This document shows positions 12,701 through 24,114 of a DNA stretch of 64,000 nt, in pieces (the stretch's first letter is position 1; each line of letters begins with the position of its first letter). Origin of the DNA: Acanthosepion pharaonis (taxonomy: Eukaryota > Mollusca > Cephalopoda > Sepiida > Sepiidae); assembly GCA_903632075.3 (NCBI GenBank), contig CAHIKZ030004540.1, positions 1,560,001 through 1,624,000 of the forward strand, given 5' to 3'. Under the pieces are notes generated by a model. That model was not told where the DNA came from, did no database searches, and saw nothing but the letters and a program-made list of their open reading frames with translations. The translations under genes were made by a program, and so were the position numbers.

Positions 12701-12825
12701 ATTGTTAAAATGTCATATTTTAGCCTTATGTGCCACTAGGGAGAGCCAGGCTATGAACAATGATGGAATGAAAGGGTTAAAAGAAAGTAGCAATATTTTA
12801 ACCTTATGTGCCACTAGCTTTCCTT
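6725..12825. repeat. 168-bp tandem satellite, about 36 copies
   Basis: Monomers of 160-172 bp (GATGGAATGA starts at 6911, 7080 and 7246, for example) run head to tail for 6.1 kb. Each contains AAAGAAAGTAGCAATATTAA, a TGATGCATTACTATAGAGG stretch and CATATTTTAGCC. Copies differ mainly by small indels and by a diagnostic site reading GCCAGGCTATG, GCCGGGCTATG or ATCCAGGCTCTG. Variants recur every four monomers at 8750-9600, suggesting a local higher-order unit. The edges decay: the first unit and the last two (12560-12825) are shortened. No coding potential; frames at 11068-11394, 12159-12341 and 12702-12896 are by-products of the repeat. Confidence 0.97.
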
Positions 12826-12914
12826 TTTGGTACATCAACTGTATGAATTTAATCATAGTACTAGATAGGCAGTTATGTCTCATCATTTTATGTTGAAATT
12901 ACTAGATTCCTCCA

Positions 12915-13155
12915 TATTTTCTATTCTGACAATTTTTATTCTTGCACTTCTCACCTATGGAACTCTCTTTTGGCTTTTTTGAAAAATTTGAATGCAACAT
13001 CAATTTATCATCTTCTCTCTCCTCAAATACTGCTCTTTTTATTGTCCTTTCTACTTGTATAAGATTTTTGCAATTTCTTTTACTCTTACCCCTTGCATCT
13101 TTGTGGTATTATTACCTTTCTAGAGGCAAAATGGTTAAAAAGAAATGTTTTCTTT
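12915..13155 (+). pseudogene. LINE 3'-end remnant
   Basis: The sequence CTCACCTATGGAACTCTCTTT and the later CCCCTTGCATCTTTGTGG ... GGTTAAAAAG parallel the 3' end of the LINE seen at 41512-42058 (antisense) and 62085-62320 (sense). It encodes a broken version of the SHLWNS tail of reverse transcriptase and is heavily decayed. Confidence 0.45.
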
Positions 13156-13900
13156 GAATTATGAGGATGGCCTAGAAAGCAAATGCCCCCTATTATGCTG
13201 GCCCGCAACATCACAGGCAGATGTTGACTGCATGGCGATAGAGATTGAACATTTCTGCTAATCATACTTAATTTAATTCTATCTTTATCACCCATTTGGA
13301 AATCTGGTAAAATGTTATCTGATATGCAAAATTGAAAATTATCATTATATTCTTTCAAGCAGAACAAATTGCAGCAACTGACATTCATTGTTGCTTGCTG
13401 AACATTTTTAGAGATCAGACAATGGATGTAAGCAGAGTTAGGTGATGGCTAATGCATTTCAGTACTGTCAACAGCAATGCATGTGAAAAAGTGGATCAGC
13501 CTTACTTGAGATTTTTACAAGTGCAGCACTTTTTTTTATACAGTATAAGGCACAAAAGTCACTTAAGGTAGATGCTTACTAAATAGAGCTATTGTAAAGG
13601 CAAACAGGGTAGGAGCAATTTGTCTTGTCAGTAGTGTTTGAGTATATAATTCTTCTTTGTTTATATATCATTTATATATAATAAATCTAGTTGGTCTATG
13701 TGGGATTTGGTTGATAATGTGTGTCTGAGCACTTTTATTTATATCTTGTGGCATCCATAAGTTGATTGGGGGATGTTTAGTGTGAAAGTGAAAGAGTTTA
13801 GGTTACACCAATTGTGGTTTTAGGGAGACTGATCTTAGATTTCTTAAAATATGGATTTTATAATATCACCAACTTTTATGCTCTTGCGTCCAGACAAGAT
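13156..13900. other. Unassigned spacer
   Basis: Moderately AT-rich unique sequence. No exon with good splice signals, no RNA and no repeat recurring in the window. A 100-codon antisense frame at 13086-13388 has no recognisable features. Confidence 0.4.
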
Positions 13901-13909
13901 GAGGGATAT

Positions 13910-14840
13910 GAAATTCCTTAAAACTGAATTCTGACATGATTTGACAGCTGTCGGCCTGTGGTCAACTCCCAGTTGTGGTGAGAGACTGTGATATTTCTCC
14001 TACAGGCATTTTGGGGTTGACTCTTAGTCACTGCCACCAGCCTGTGTCTCAATCGATCAGTGGTCGTTACTTCCCAGTGGAATCCTTTGGTCAGGGTACC
14101 AAGTGGAATGGTCGGTTGATGCTAACGGCTTCACACTAGCTGCAACCAGTTCGACACCAGCTCTGTTTGTTCCCAGCTCACTTTCAATGTCTGATTACCG
14201 AAGTAACTACTTCGATCTCAAGACTAACCTACCCACGTTGTGATCTTGATCTTAGATAGACGAGATCAATCAGACATCGGGCCATAGTGTAAGATAAGTC
14301 TAAATGGAGGTGATATCACACAAGTGTAAAGAAAAGAATCAAATAAAAACTCAAGAGGTTCAAGTATGTTGAACATAACAAATTAACTTTTATCCGTCTG
14401 TTACATACAGGAGTGTGTGTTTTTCTTTCAACCCATTTTCTATGGAGTGTGACACTTTTATGCTTCTTAGGCAAGTTCTGGTCTTCTAAGTCTACTGGTT
14501 TAGTTTTTAAGTGCTGGCTTAGCTTCATTCATCAGTATAACTTGCTATTGGTAGGATAGGTGAAGTCGGAAGTTGTGGAATCTCTTGGTCAGCTTCTGCG
14601 AGGCAACACTCTGGTTGCTGCCACTTGAACTTCAACTCCAACTCAACTACTGACTCCAACTGACTGAGTGCCCGAGGGTGTTCATTTATATGGACATCAA
14701 CCAAAAACCAATGCAGGGTTAGACGCAGGCTGGGGTTTTCGGTAAATCCCGATTTCTGACAAGAAACCTCTTTGTTGTCTGGCCAGGAAAATTTATTACT
14801 TTCCATTTTGAAAAATTAATCCATTTTGCGGGGATCCTTT
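13910..14840 (-). repeat. Possible antisense LTR plus leader of a retroelement
   Basis: This is GC-richer than its surroundings. Read on the minus strand, a CATATAAATG TATA-like box lies near 14690, followed by a serine/proline-rich 93-codon frame (14525-14806) and then sequence ending near 14320. The remainder (13910-14290) contains many CAG/CTG and GATCAATCAG motifs and no coding frame. The pattern suits an LTR and leader, but no second LTR or target duplication was found. Low confidence. Confidence 0.25.
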
Positions 14841-15289
14841 TGTCTGTGAGGAGAGGTTGTAGGAGAGCTATCATCCTAAACTCCCCCGTTCTTACATTGA
14901 TACCTCATACCAATTCCTTTCAGTGGGCGTTAATAATTTCCCCATCTTTCTCATCAAATTATCTCCACCTATCACTATTGCTACCACTCAACCAATGGTA
15001 TCTTGGCCGTGCAGGCGTGGCTAAGCTGTCCTCATTAAAATTATAACCTAGAATTTTTTGTTTACAAAATTCTCTTTCCCACCGGCCAAAATTCTTACAA
15101 ATCACAACTTGATCTTATTTTTAATGTAAAAAAAAAATTAAAAAATTTTGTATCTTCTTTTCCATTCTCAGTATTTTCTTGTGTAATTTTTATGATTAAT
15201 TAGTTAATTAATTACCATAGCTAAATAGTGTCACATGAACCATTCCTATGTTTACAAGTTTGGTAATCTCTGACATTTTGTTATTACAG

Positions 15290-15340
15290 GAAAAAGATGC
15301 AGCCCAGAGTCAGCATGAAGAATCAGTGCAGGCATTGAAG
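15290..15340 (+). CDS. Internal exon of a coiled-coil protein gene
   Basis: A 51-base, phase-0 exon bounded by a consensus acceptor (TTGTTATTACAG at 15278-15289) and donor (GTAAGTTA from 15341). It encodes 17 residues, EKDAAQSQHEESVQALK, which are polar, charged and heptad-compatible. It joins in frame to the exon at 20064-20190 across a 4.7-kb intron, giving one continuous coiled coil. The upstream exon was not identified in the window. I do not recognise the protein; centrosomal or cytoskeletal linker proteins have this character, but so do many others. Confidence 0.7.
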
Positions 15341-15835
15341 GTAAGTTATGGGGATATATGGGGAAGATAACTGTTGTCCCTAGACTTGAACAGACCAAGA
15401 TTGTAGTAATTGGGGAAGCATCATCTTGGCCTGTACAAGGCCCAAGAGCCACTCAAGGTAGAGGATTATAGAGTAAGAGGCACCGTTTATGGAGATATGT
15501 AAGGAAGATAACTGTTGACCCTAGACTTGAACAGGTGAATATTGTAGCGATCAGGGAAGCACTCTCTTGGGAGTCAATTCCACAAAGTAGATGTTTGTAG
15601 AAAGAAGCTGTTCAAATGGAACATATCTCACTTATGGAATGCAAAGGGAATGAAGGTGGTGTGCTACAATGTGCATGGCATAGTGCATCTTAGCAGTGAA
15701 TGTTAGAACTAATGGATTTGTGGCAAGTATTTATCAGTGAAATAAGTTGAAAGGAAAAGACGTAATTTTTTTCATTCCTATTACAAATTGAAGATAACAA
15801 AATTAAACAAGTACAAGGTGCATAGAGATAGTGAA
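15341..15835 (+). other. Intron sequence with a local duplication
   Basis: Within the first intron, 15350-15460 is partly repeated at 15485-15590 (GATAACTGTTG(T/A)CCCTAGACTTGAACAG and GGGAAGCA(T/C)). Nothing else is recognised. Confidence 0.5.
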
Positions 15836-15930
15836 AGATGCCTTCCAAAATGTAAACAAAGTACAATTGCTTAGAATCAGAAAGACACAGTTGAAATTTC
15901 TAGGACACATAATGAGGACACTAAATGTTA
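15835..15930 (+). pseudogene. Small LINE fragment
   Basis: Readable residues LLRIRKTQLKFLGHIMR match the conserved tail of the RTE-like LINE also seen at 3960-5000. It is an isolated remnant in the intron. Confidence 0.5.
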
Positions 15931-15939
15931 TTGTTTCTT

Positions 15940-16590
15940 TTAATTTTGAATGTGAGTATTGGGTTTTTTCTCACGTTGGAAGTATATTTTTTGTGCCACT
16001 TTGAATGTGAGTGTTGGATCTTCCCTTTGAATGTGAATATTAGTTCCTCCACTTTGAATGTGTGTATTGGATCTTCCCTTTGAATGTGGACATTAGTTTC
16101 CCCACTTTGAATGTGTGTATTGGATATTCCCTTTGAATGTGAATATTAGTTCCTCCACTTTGAATGTGTGTATTGGATCTTCCCTTTGAATGTGGACATT
16201 AGTTCCTCCACTTTGAATGTGTGTATTGGATCTTCCCTTTGAATGGGAATATTAATCCCCTACTTTGAATGTGAGTTTTGGATCTTCCCTTTGAATGTGA
16301 ATATTAGTCCCTTACTTTGAATGTGAATATTGGATCTTCCCTTTGAATGTGGACATTAGTTCCTCCACTTTGAATGTGTGTATTGGATCTTCCCTTTGAA
16401 TGTGTGTATTGGATATTCCCTTTGAATGTGAATATTAGTTCCTCCACTTTGAATGTGAATATTGGATCTTCCCTTTGAATGTGAATATTAGTCCCCCACT
16501 TTGAATTTGAGTTTTTGATTTTCCCTTTGAATGTGAGTTTATTGGTTTCCATTGAACTTTGAATGTCAGCATTGTTTCTTTTGTTCTCTT
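15940..16590. repeat. Intronic minisatellite, 26/27-bp half-units (about 53-bp period)
   Basis: Alternating half-units, CTTTGAATGTGTGTATTGGA followed by TCTTCC, and CTTTGAATGTGAATATTAGT followed by TCCTCCA, repeat about twelve times. The 98-codon antisense frame (16304-16600) with periodic HIQ/FTFK residues is just this array. Confidence 0.95.
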
Positions 16591-17500
16591 TGGATTTCAA
16601 TTGTTTAATGAAGAACTAAAAATTAGTTTTTCTAATCAAGTTTGAAATGATGGATGAAAAATATTCTGCCATCCACAGTTTGATTATATCTTGCTCGAAA
16701 TTATGAACTGATTTATCAAAAGGCAATTGAAGAACAGTCTCATTTGCTTCATTTTTGTCTTTGTAGATGAAAACTGTCAGGAAATATATGACTACACTAC
16801 AACTACATAAAAAAGAATCAATCAATCAAATACTGATTAGCTATACAGGCAGGTCTTTTTGATTTATGTACATTCTCTGGAATATAAATGTAGATAAACT
16901 ACCGTTGCCACAAAGAGAGTGATCAGTTTATATATTGATTCTAATATAGAATTGATCCTCCACTTTATATCAATATTATAATTTGAAGGGTTGTGCCACA
17001 TAGAAGAAAAATTTTAAATATTTTCTCTTTGTTGTCATTTTTCTCAACTTCAAATTGAGGTACGAAAACATCTGACATTTCATTTCAAACCATACACCTG
17101 TGGAAGGCCATAGAATTCTGAAATGTGTTGGCAAGATCAAAGCATGAAGATGAAAAAGTCTCAAGAAAAAATAAGGATAGCAAATATTCTGTTTGATTTT
17201 CCTTTCAGAATATAAGGTGGATGTAAAAAAAATTTCCAAGATTTGTTAACAAAAGCATTCATTTATATACATTTATCCCATCATTAATCTATAATTGAAG
17301 TTGTCTCACTGGATTTCTGTTTCTTTAGGCCATCCACAAAATTGAAATTTTGTATTCCATCATAATAAAAAAAAGTTCTAGATTTCATTTAATAGCTTCT
17401 TTGAAAAAACTTTCACTATCTTAAATTGTTAAAAACACTGACCAAAGAAGGAATATCTTATGAAACTGAGTTTCCTTGGAAAGTAAGTGTATATTTTTCT
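16591..17500 (+). other. Intron, no feature recognised
   Basis: AT-rich intronic sequence. The short frames at 16616-16825 and 16976-17239 (antisense) have no family features. Confidence 0.5.
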
Positions 17501-17584
17501 CCTTCAGGATGTGAGCATTTTTCTTCTTCCTCTGTAAATGTTGGGTTTTTGTCTACCTCAGGATGCAACTTGTTTTCTTTTTTT

Positions 17585-17705
17585 GAATGTGAGGTGTTTT
17601 CTTTTTGTCTTCCTTTGGATGTTGAGGTGTTTTCTTTTTGTCTTCCTTTGGATGTTGAGGTGTTTTCTTTTTGTCTTCCTTTGGATGTTGAGGTGTTTTG
17701 ATTTC
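17585..17705. repeat. 33-bp intronic minisatellite
   Basis: Three to four copies of a unit with TTTGGATGTTGAGGTGTTTT followed by CTTTTTGTCTTCC. Because 33 is divisible by three, several frames stay open across it. It appears related to the TTTGAATGTGA-type units at 15940-16590. Confidence 0.9.
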
Positions 17706-17824
17706 GTCTTTGCTTTGGATATGAAAATTATTCCCTTTCTTTGAACGTGTATAGTGTTTTCCACATTTTGAATGTTTGTTTTTTTTTTTTTGCTTTGAAT
17801 ATGAATATTGTTTTTTTGTCCTTT

Positions 17825-18192
17825 GTTTTTCTTATCTGTTTATATTTCTGAGATGAGGTATTATGTACACTATTTACATTATTTTGACTATTGTCCTCAT
17901 CTTTGTTACCATATTTATTACAACATTTCGGCCCTTGAGTATCTGTCTATATTTCTGAGATGAGGTATTATGTACATTATTTACATTATTCAGACTATTA
18001 TCCTCATCTTTGTCACCATATTTATTACGACGTTTCGGACTTTCAGTATCTGTCTATATTTCTGAGATGAGGTATTATGTACACTATTTACATTGCTCAG
18101 ACTATTGTCCTCATCTTTGTTGCCATATTTATCACAATGTTTTGGTCATTGTACCCTTCGGCCTTCTTCAGGTGGTTGGAATGTCAAACTGA
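17825..18192 (-). repeat. Three 107-bp units ending in a CTGAAGA / GAAAC-like module
   Basis: Units start near 17833, 17940 and 18048 (TATCTGT(T/C)TATATTTCTGAG). On the minus strand each carries a GAAAC-like box; GAAACGTCGTAATAAAT near 18025-18045 is the best preserved. The last unit also has CTGAAGAAGGCC upstream of it (about 18160-18180). The same module occurs at 3850-3882, 52840-52930 and 53120-53260. Confidence 0.8.
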
Positions 18193-18344
18193 ACCCTTTA
18201 TTTCGCTCACTGGGGTAGACTGTTTTAGTTCCATGTGCCATGTTTAGTTTTCCTTTTTTCTCCCACTTTGAGTAGGATTGTTTTTTTTTTCTTCAAATGA
18301 ATGGTATTATTGTCCCCCCCCCCACTTTGGTATTATTTTGTTAA

Positions 18345-18347
18345 ACC

Positions 18348-18382
<35 letters not shown>

Positions 18383-18432
18383 TGAATAGGATTATTGGTT
18401 TTTTGGGTTTTTTTTTTTTTTTTTTTTTTTAC
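18345..18432. repeat. (CA)n and poly-T tract
   Basis: A (CA)n run at 18350-18380 is followed by a T-rich run at 18400-18431. Confidence 0.95.
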
Positions 18433-18439
18433 TGTCAAT

Positions 18440-18860
18440 GTAATTGTTGCTATGTGTAAGTAGCAGACTGGCTCCTATATGACAACTATGATTTCAAAAG
18501 CACCAACTATTTTTAAATAGTAGGGTGAATGGGCTTTTCAGCCTTGAGTGGCAGCCTGTCAGGGAGAAGGACCAAAAAAATCATATGTAGCCCTGGTGAT
18601 GGGCATATTATGCAACTAATGAAAAGATTGTGGAATTTACACTGACTCTTTGATTCTGACAGCAGTCACTTGCATGTTTGTGGGCAGTCAACAACAAAAA
18701 AAAAAATGATTTTTTTCCATCACTTTGAATGTGATGACCATTTTATTTTCCGACTTCAAATGTGATTGCTGTTTTTTTTTTGTTTTTTTTTCAACTTTGA
18801 ATGCGAGAAATGTTTTTTTTCTCACTTTGTATTATTTTTTACACAACTTTGATTATATGC
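18440..18860 (+). other. Intron; partial SINE-like tail, otherwise unassigned
   Basis: The phrase TGTAGCCCTGG near 18587 is shared with the SINE tail at 19052, suggesting a degraded SINE end. T-rich TTTGAATGTGA-like units continue around 18720-18800. Confidence 0.35.
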
Positions 18861-19092
18861 ATTGAGGCCCAGTGAAGTATTAGAGGCTTCGATTGAGGAA
18901 TCAGAGAGCCAAGTTCAAATTCCAATTGGATCCATTACATTCACTTACATACTAATACCCCAGCTATATGTAAATAGCAGGACAGACTGGGTTCTATAGC
19001 CTTGTGTTGCAACCAGTCTAGGAGAAAATATTTCTGAATTCAAAAACTGTATGTAGCCCTGGCATAGCACATACTATAAAGCTAAAAAAAAA
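18861..19092 (+). repeat. tRNA-derived SINE, copy 2 (degraded)
   Basis: Same body as 1290-1560: GATTGAGGAATCAGAGAGCC, a box B-like AAGTTCAAATTCC, ATTACATTCACTTACATACT and CAGGACAGACTGGG. It ends with TGTAGCCCTGGCATAG and an A-rich tail near 19085. The box A region is poorly preserved. Confidence 0.75.
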
Positions 19093-19169
19093 AAGGATAG
19101 TTTGTATTGATTTGATGATCTCAACTACAGTTGATGATTATTTTTTTTTCTTTCATTTTGAATGCAAGT

Positions 19170-20035
19170 TTATTGGTTTAGAAAATGGGTTTCTCAGGTT
19201 CTCACTCATTCTAGTATTGATGGGGGTTTGCTTCTGAACGTTATATTTGAAGTAGTGTAGAATGTCAGCATCTTGATTATGTCATCATTTTTATTTTGAG
19301 TCCCATGTGCTATCCATTTTAGTTGTTGCTGCTGTTGGAAGTCTTCATTTGGTGTGGTTTCTGTTATTTGGTACACTTCTTTGTTTTTGATTCAATATTT
19401 ATTGGTCAATTTGCAATGTCTTTTCAAATGGTAATATTAGCCTTTTCCTGATAAGGCAACATTTGACTGAGCAGCTTGTACTATTTTCAGATGAAATCTA
19501 TAAAATCTTTCTCTTCAAACAATTTCTCAAGAAAACAGGTTTCCCAAGTCCAGTAACTGTTATTGCTCTTTCCTGTATTGATTGGGGTTTCATTCCTAAC
19601 CATTTTTTAAGATAATGTAGAAAGTCAACGTTTCAGTTATGTCATGTTTTGTCTTTGAGTTAGATGTGATATCCATTTTAGATGTTGCTGCTGTTGAAAG
19701 TCTTCAAGTGATATGATTTCTGTTATCTGTTAAAGTTCTTTGTAGTTCTGTAGAACCAGCCCACAAGGTTAAAAGAAGGGTGGTATTCATCAAAACCCAC
19801 AGACTTCACTCACTCAAAGCCACTTGTAATCATTGATCTTTTTTTTTCCCTAATGTTCACTAAATACAAATGATGATGATTATTTTTGCTTCTGAACCTT
19901 ATACTTGAAGTAGTGTAGAATGTCAGCATCTTGATTATTCCATCACCTTTTGAGTCCCATGTGCTATCCATTTTAGTTGTTGCTGCTGTTGGAAGTCTTC
20001 ATTTACTGTAGTTCCTGTTATTTGGTACAGTATAA
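19170..20035. repeat. Three diverged copies of a roughly 300-360-bp repeat in the intron
   Basis: The phrase GTTGCTGCTGTTGGAAGTCT recurs at about 19323, 19683 (one base changed) and 19978. Each is preceded by TAGAATGTCAGCATCTTGAT-like and ATGTGCTATCCATTTTAG. A fourth, more diverged copy lies at 25970-26200. The last copy ends just upstream of the exon at 20064. Confidence 0.85.
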
Positions 20036-20063
20036 TGTGTATTCATTTTTGTCTTCCTTGTAG

Positions 20064-20190
20064 GCTAAACTGATGGAGCTAGAGCGTAAATATCAGCTTC
20101 AAGAAATTAAACAGAAGGAACTTAACAGTGAGTTGGCACTACTTCAGGAACAAAAGCAGTTGGTCCTTTCCTCAGGGCTACATAATTCTG
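20064..20190 (+). CDS. Penultimate exon of the coiled-coil protein gene
   Basis: A 127-base exon with acceptor TTCCTTGTAG (20054-20063) and donor GTAAGTTT (from 20191). It encodes 42 complete residues beginning AKLMELERKYQLQEIKQKEL and ending LVLSSGLHNS, plus one base of the next codon. Leucine and isoleucine spacing and high Glu/Gln/Lys content indicate a continuing coiled coil with the 15290 exon. The frame is fully open from acceptor to donor, whereas the other two frames are not conserved-looking. The product is unknown to me. Splicing to 23400 is in phase. Confidence 0.72.
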
Positions 20191-21827
20191 GTAAGTTTTA
20201 CAATTTTTATCTTATACCATAATATTCTCGAGTTGCTGGACACAAATATGGTAGGCTTTCCTTACCTTTGTTTTGTTTCTCAAGATTCAACCAGACATCA
20301 TTTTTAAAATATTTGAAAAATGGCAAAAAAATAAGACAGTTTTGAAAAGGTAATCCTGAATTTACAACACGCTGAGTGCAGGTTCAAATCTTCATGAATA
20401 AAGTGATAGGTTGACATATGTTGAGGCAGCCTTTCACCATTTCATAGATCTTAACTACCTTTCCAGTACTTTGTTTAACAAATGTACCAACAAAAATGAA
20501 GAGGCCCCGAGTCACTTGCAGACATGTCTGTCAAAACTAGTTACATCTGGGTTTTCTCCATTAAGCAGCAGAACCTCTTGGCATGTTCAGATACGGGCCT
20601 CTCTGCAACTTGTCCAGATCTGAGTCTGTCAACTGTCTGATGTCAGTAAAATGGTGGAAATATCAGCAGTGGACAGTTGATGACTCATTGTCTTGTAAAG
20701 ACATTCTCTTCACACATATTGTTCCGAAAGTTGTGTTGTGGTTTCTGAGACAGTTATTTTGTTTCCTCCCATCTCTTCCCCTTCTCTGCCTAATGCAGTA
20801 AATTAAAGGGTCCAATGCCTAGACTATCTAAACAGAGCTAAAAAAAAAAATGGTTCACAACATCAACATTCTATGACGGACAGCTCAAGTCATGATTCAA
20901 GTTTCTTACTCTCATGATTTTTGTGATATATGTAACCTCTCAGCATCTGTCAGTGGGCCTCATACTAACTTTCAACCCTGGATAGAAATAACTGGAGATA
21001 TTTGTTCCAGAGTGGTACCTGACATTTTGAAATCAGTTATCTTGACCAGCTAAGAGTTGAAAGACAACAGTGAAAAAAAACATCAGCAAATATTCATGTG
21101 ACTGTCCTGAGATCCTTGCTGTTACACGATATATGGACTTGTATGCAGGTCACGAACAGGACTGCAGTGTCACATACAACACAAGCATAAAAACTGAATG
21201 AGATTGTTGGATTCTTGTACATGGAAATCCATGGGAGAGTCCAGCCTATATATATAGTATAGGAAATTAGGAAATCAGCCGATTCCAAAACCTTGGTTTC
21301 AAGTTTTTGGTATCTTCAGGCAATTTCAGCCAATTAATTTCTTAATGCTTTATTTTTTTAAAAACAAAAATTTATGAATTTTATAAAATAAAAAAAAATA
21401 AATAATTGAACAAGTGTGAGGTATGGTAGAAGATGGAGAGGAGGAAGAGGGGAAAATCAAGTGTATTGGAAATGTATCTGGGGGGGGTTAAATGAAATAT
21501 ACATATGTTCTTTTTATCCTACTTCAAATGAACTCAAAAGGAACTTTTTAGTATGAATACAACGCAATATAATTTCCGATCTCTGGTTTAAAAGTTGTTT
21601 TTGGGTTTGGAAATGTTATTATAGATAATTTCTCTTGTTGACAAAGGTTGCAGATGTTATGGCTTTGATTTGTTTTTTTTTTTAATTTTCCAGTTTATAA
21701 TCAGATCTTTCTTATTTTTCTACTTTAATTTCCTCACATTATTGGCTCCTTTAGTAGAATTTCTAAGGTTTTCTAGCTTAAAAGATAACTTATGATTGTA
21801 CCACCTCTTTTAAATTTACCCTCAGTA

Positions 21828-21888
<61 letters not shown>

Positions 21889-22525
21889 TGCAATGCATAA
21901 TTAATTATGGCATAAAGTAATAACTATGACAAAATTTTTTATTTATAAAAATGTCTGAAAAGAAGAAAATTTAAATACATAAAGAGGAAGCGTAAAGAAG
22001 TAATATTGGTGTCAAGAGAAAAACTGTCCTTTGGAGACACTGCATTTTTTTGCGGTTATATTTGTTAAACTTTGCTCTGTACTCTTTGTTTAACTCCTGT
22101 CTATTTTTTGCTATGTGAACGCTTTGTTTTTTTTTTTCTTTAAAATTCAAGATGGAAACTTTAACAAAAAAAAAAAGAAAAAAAAAAGCACCCTTTATCC
22201 ACACTGTCACCATTGCTTGTTTTAGCATTGTTTCCTGGCTGTACTGGCCTCTTTTGGGAAAAAGAGGAAATTGCTATTTACTAAAAATAAGTGAATCCAT
22301 AAAAGCTGATTGTAATTTCTCATGGCTGTCACCCTTTTGGTTTCTGTTGGTTAGTCTGCAATACAGATTAAGTTAAACGACAACCCCGAAACTCAATAAA
22401 GATATTTCAAAGAGCACATTATATTGTATGGTGCTATATTTCTATGCTGATTTTGAAGTAGAACTAAGTGCTAGGTAGTTTATAACACGTATGCTAGGTA
22501 CTGAGATTTCCCTGTGTTTTGAAAA
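20191..22525 (+). other. Intron with (TA)n at 21833-21884
   Basis: The stretch holds a long (TA)n at 21833-21884, several homopolymer runs and otherwise unique AT-rich sequence. The small frames at 20411-20801 and 22152-22376 show no conserved features. Confidence 0.5.
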
Positions 22526-23095
22526 CACATATTGACAGCAGACAATGTAATTTTCATAAAGATGTATAAATATGTAGAAAGCAGGCAATATCAGTTTTAT
22601 AAGAGTGTGTTATCTTGAAAAAAAATATGCCAATATATAATGCCAACAGTAGGCAATGTAAATTTGTAAAATGTACAAGTAAGTTTGTAATATATATATA
22701 AACAGCAGGCAATGTAAATTTTATAAAGTTGTATAAGTATGTCATGAAAATGTCAACAGCAGCCAGTGTTAGTTTCATAAAAGTGTATAAGTACATCTTG
22801 AAAATATCTATATCTATGACAACAGCGGCCAGTGTAAGTTTTATAAAGATCTACAAATATGTCTTGATAATGTATGTTGGCAGGAGACAATGTAAGTTTC
22901 AGAAATATTTATAAGAATGTCACAAAAATGTTTATATTAACAGCAGGCAATGTGAGTTTCATAAAGATGGATAAGTACATCTTGAAAATGTATATAGATG
23001 TCAACAGCAGGCAATGTGAGTTTCAAGAATATGTATTTCTTGAAAGTGTATATGTATGGTGACAGCAGGCAATGTAAATTTTTTAAAGCTGCATA
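22526..23095. repeat. About 60-bp intronic minisatellite, ten copies
   Basis: Copies of (A)CAGCAGGCAATGTAAGTTT followed by CATAAAGATGTATAAGTA and TGAAAATGT recur near 22530, 22576, 22645, 22704, 22755, 22819, 22879, 22938, 23003 and 23061, with heavy divergence. Open frames at 22554-22796 (antisense) and 22729-23062 are by-products. Confidence 0.9.
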
Positions 23096-23329
23096 AGTAT
23101 TTCCACAGCAGCAGAAGTGTTAAATAAGTACTGGCAATTAAAATGCAATTAAAATTGCTTCTTGATAGGTCCAGTAGTTATTTACAGTTTTCTTTGTATT
23201 AATTTAAATAATTGCTAAATTAAATCATCATTTTCTACTTATTAAATGAAATGATAGAAAAGATCATATCTTATTAAAATTAGCTGAATTTTAGTAGATT
23301 TTTGAAATAGTTATATTTTATTTTATTTT

Positions 23330-23357
23330 ATTTTTTTTTTTTTTTTTTTTTTTTTTG
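23330..23357. repeat. Poly-T tract
   Basis: Near-continuous T run upstream of the terminal acceptor site. Confidence 0.9.
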
Positions 23358-23399
23358 GAGAAAAATTTCAAATTATTATGATTTTTTTTTTGTTTACAG

Positions 23400-24114
23400 A
23401 TGAACTTTAACACTATAACTTTTCACAAAAATCTCAGAGGTTTGCTTCATGCCTCCAGTATGAAAACAATTTCTATAGCACTTAGATTGATTTAAAATAC
23501 AAGGGATGATGTGTATTAGTTATATACAAAATGTGACACCTTGTAACATGACAGATTTGAGCATCTATGGATTTTAATATTGGTTGAATCAGTTCCCCAT
23601 AATTACGAAGGATGACAGCTTCAGCAATTGATTTTCTGGGGATTTCTGTGACTTATTTGGAAAGCACAATTATCAATGAAAAAGATGTTTACAATTTTTT
23701 AAATACTCATAAAAATTTGTTTAGAGGATTAGAATGGGAAGAATAATTGATAAAGATTTTGTTTTTTTGTAATTTGTCTACTTTGTGGTTCACAGGTAGA
23801 TCACAGAACTAAACAAAGTCCATCCTGGTAAATTATAAAAAGAAAACAAGAAAGAAAAACACTACTCTCTTTGGAAACCAGTTTATAGTGGTAGACATGA
23901 AAAAATACTGCAAGAGAAATAACAACTCTGAGCAGAATAAGTCAGCATAAAATGCTATGACAAAAGAATATAGCCCACAGACTATATTATTGTATATTGG
24001 ATTTATTCACAAGAATTTCCAAGATGGGAACAGAAAAAAAAAATATTGCAATAAATCTCAATAATAATTCAAAAGCTTTTCACAGCTCATTTAAAAATTC
24101 CTGAAAAGAATAAA
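23400..24114 (+). CDS. Candidate terminal exon: three codons, stop, 3' UTR
   Basis: A strong acceptor (long T tract, then GTTTACAG, 23381-23399) opens an exon whose first two bases complete the codon left by the 20190 donor. The reading is Asp, Glu, Leu, then TAA at 23408-23410. The protein would end in HNSDEL. Poly(A) signals AATAAA are present at 24050-24055 and 24109-24114, which would give a 3' UTR of about 0.7 kb. The phase fit and the strong acceptor support the call, but a coding part of only 11 bases cannot be proven by eye. Another acceptor could be used. Confidence 0.45.

Noticed and set aside
6725..12825. CRISPR-like array
   Set aside because: Repeats are contiguous 168-bp monomers without unique spacers, in a eukaryotic context.
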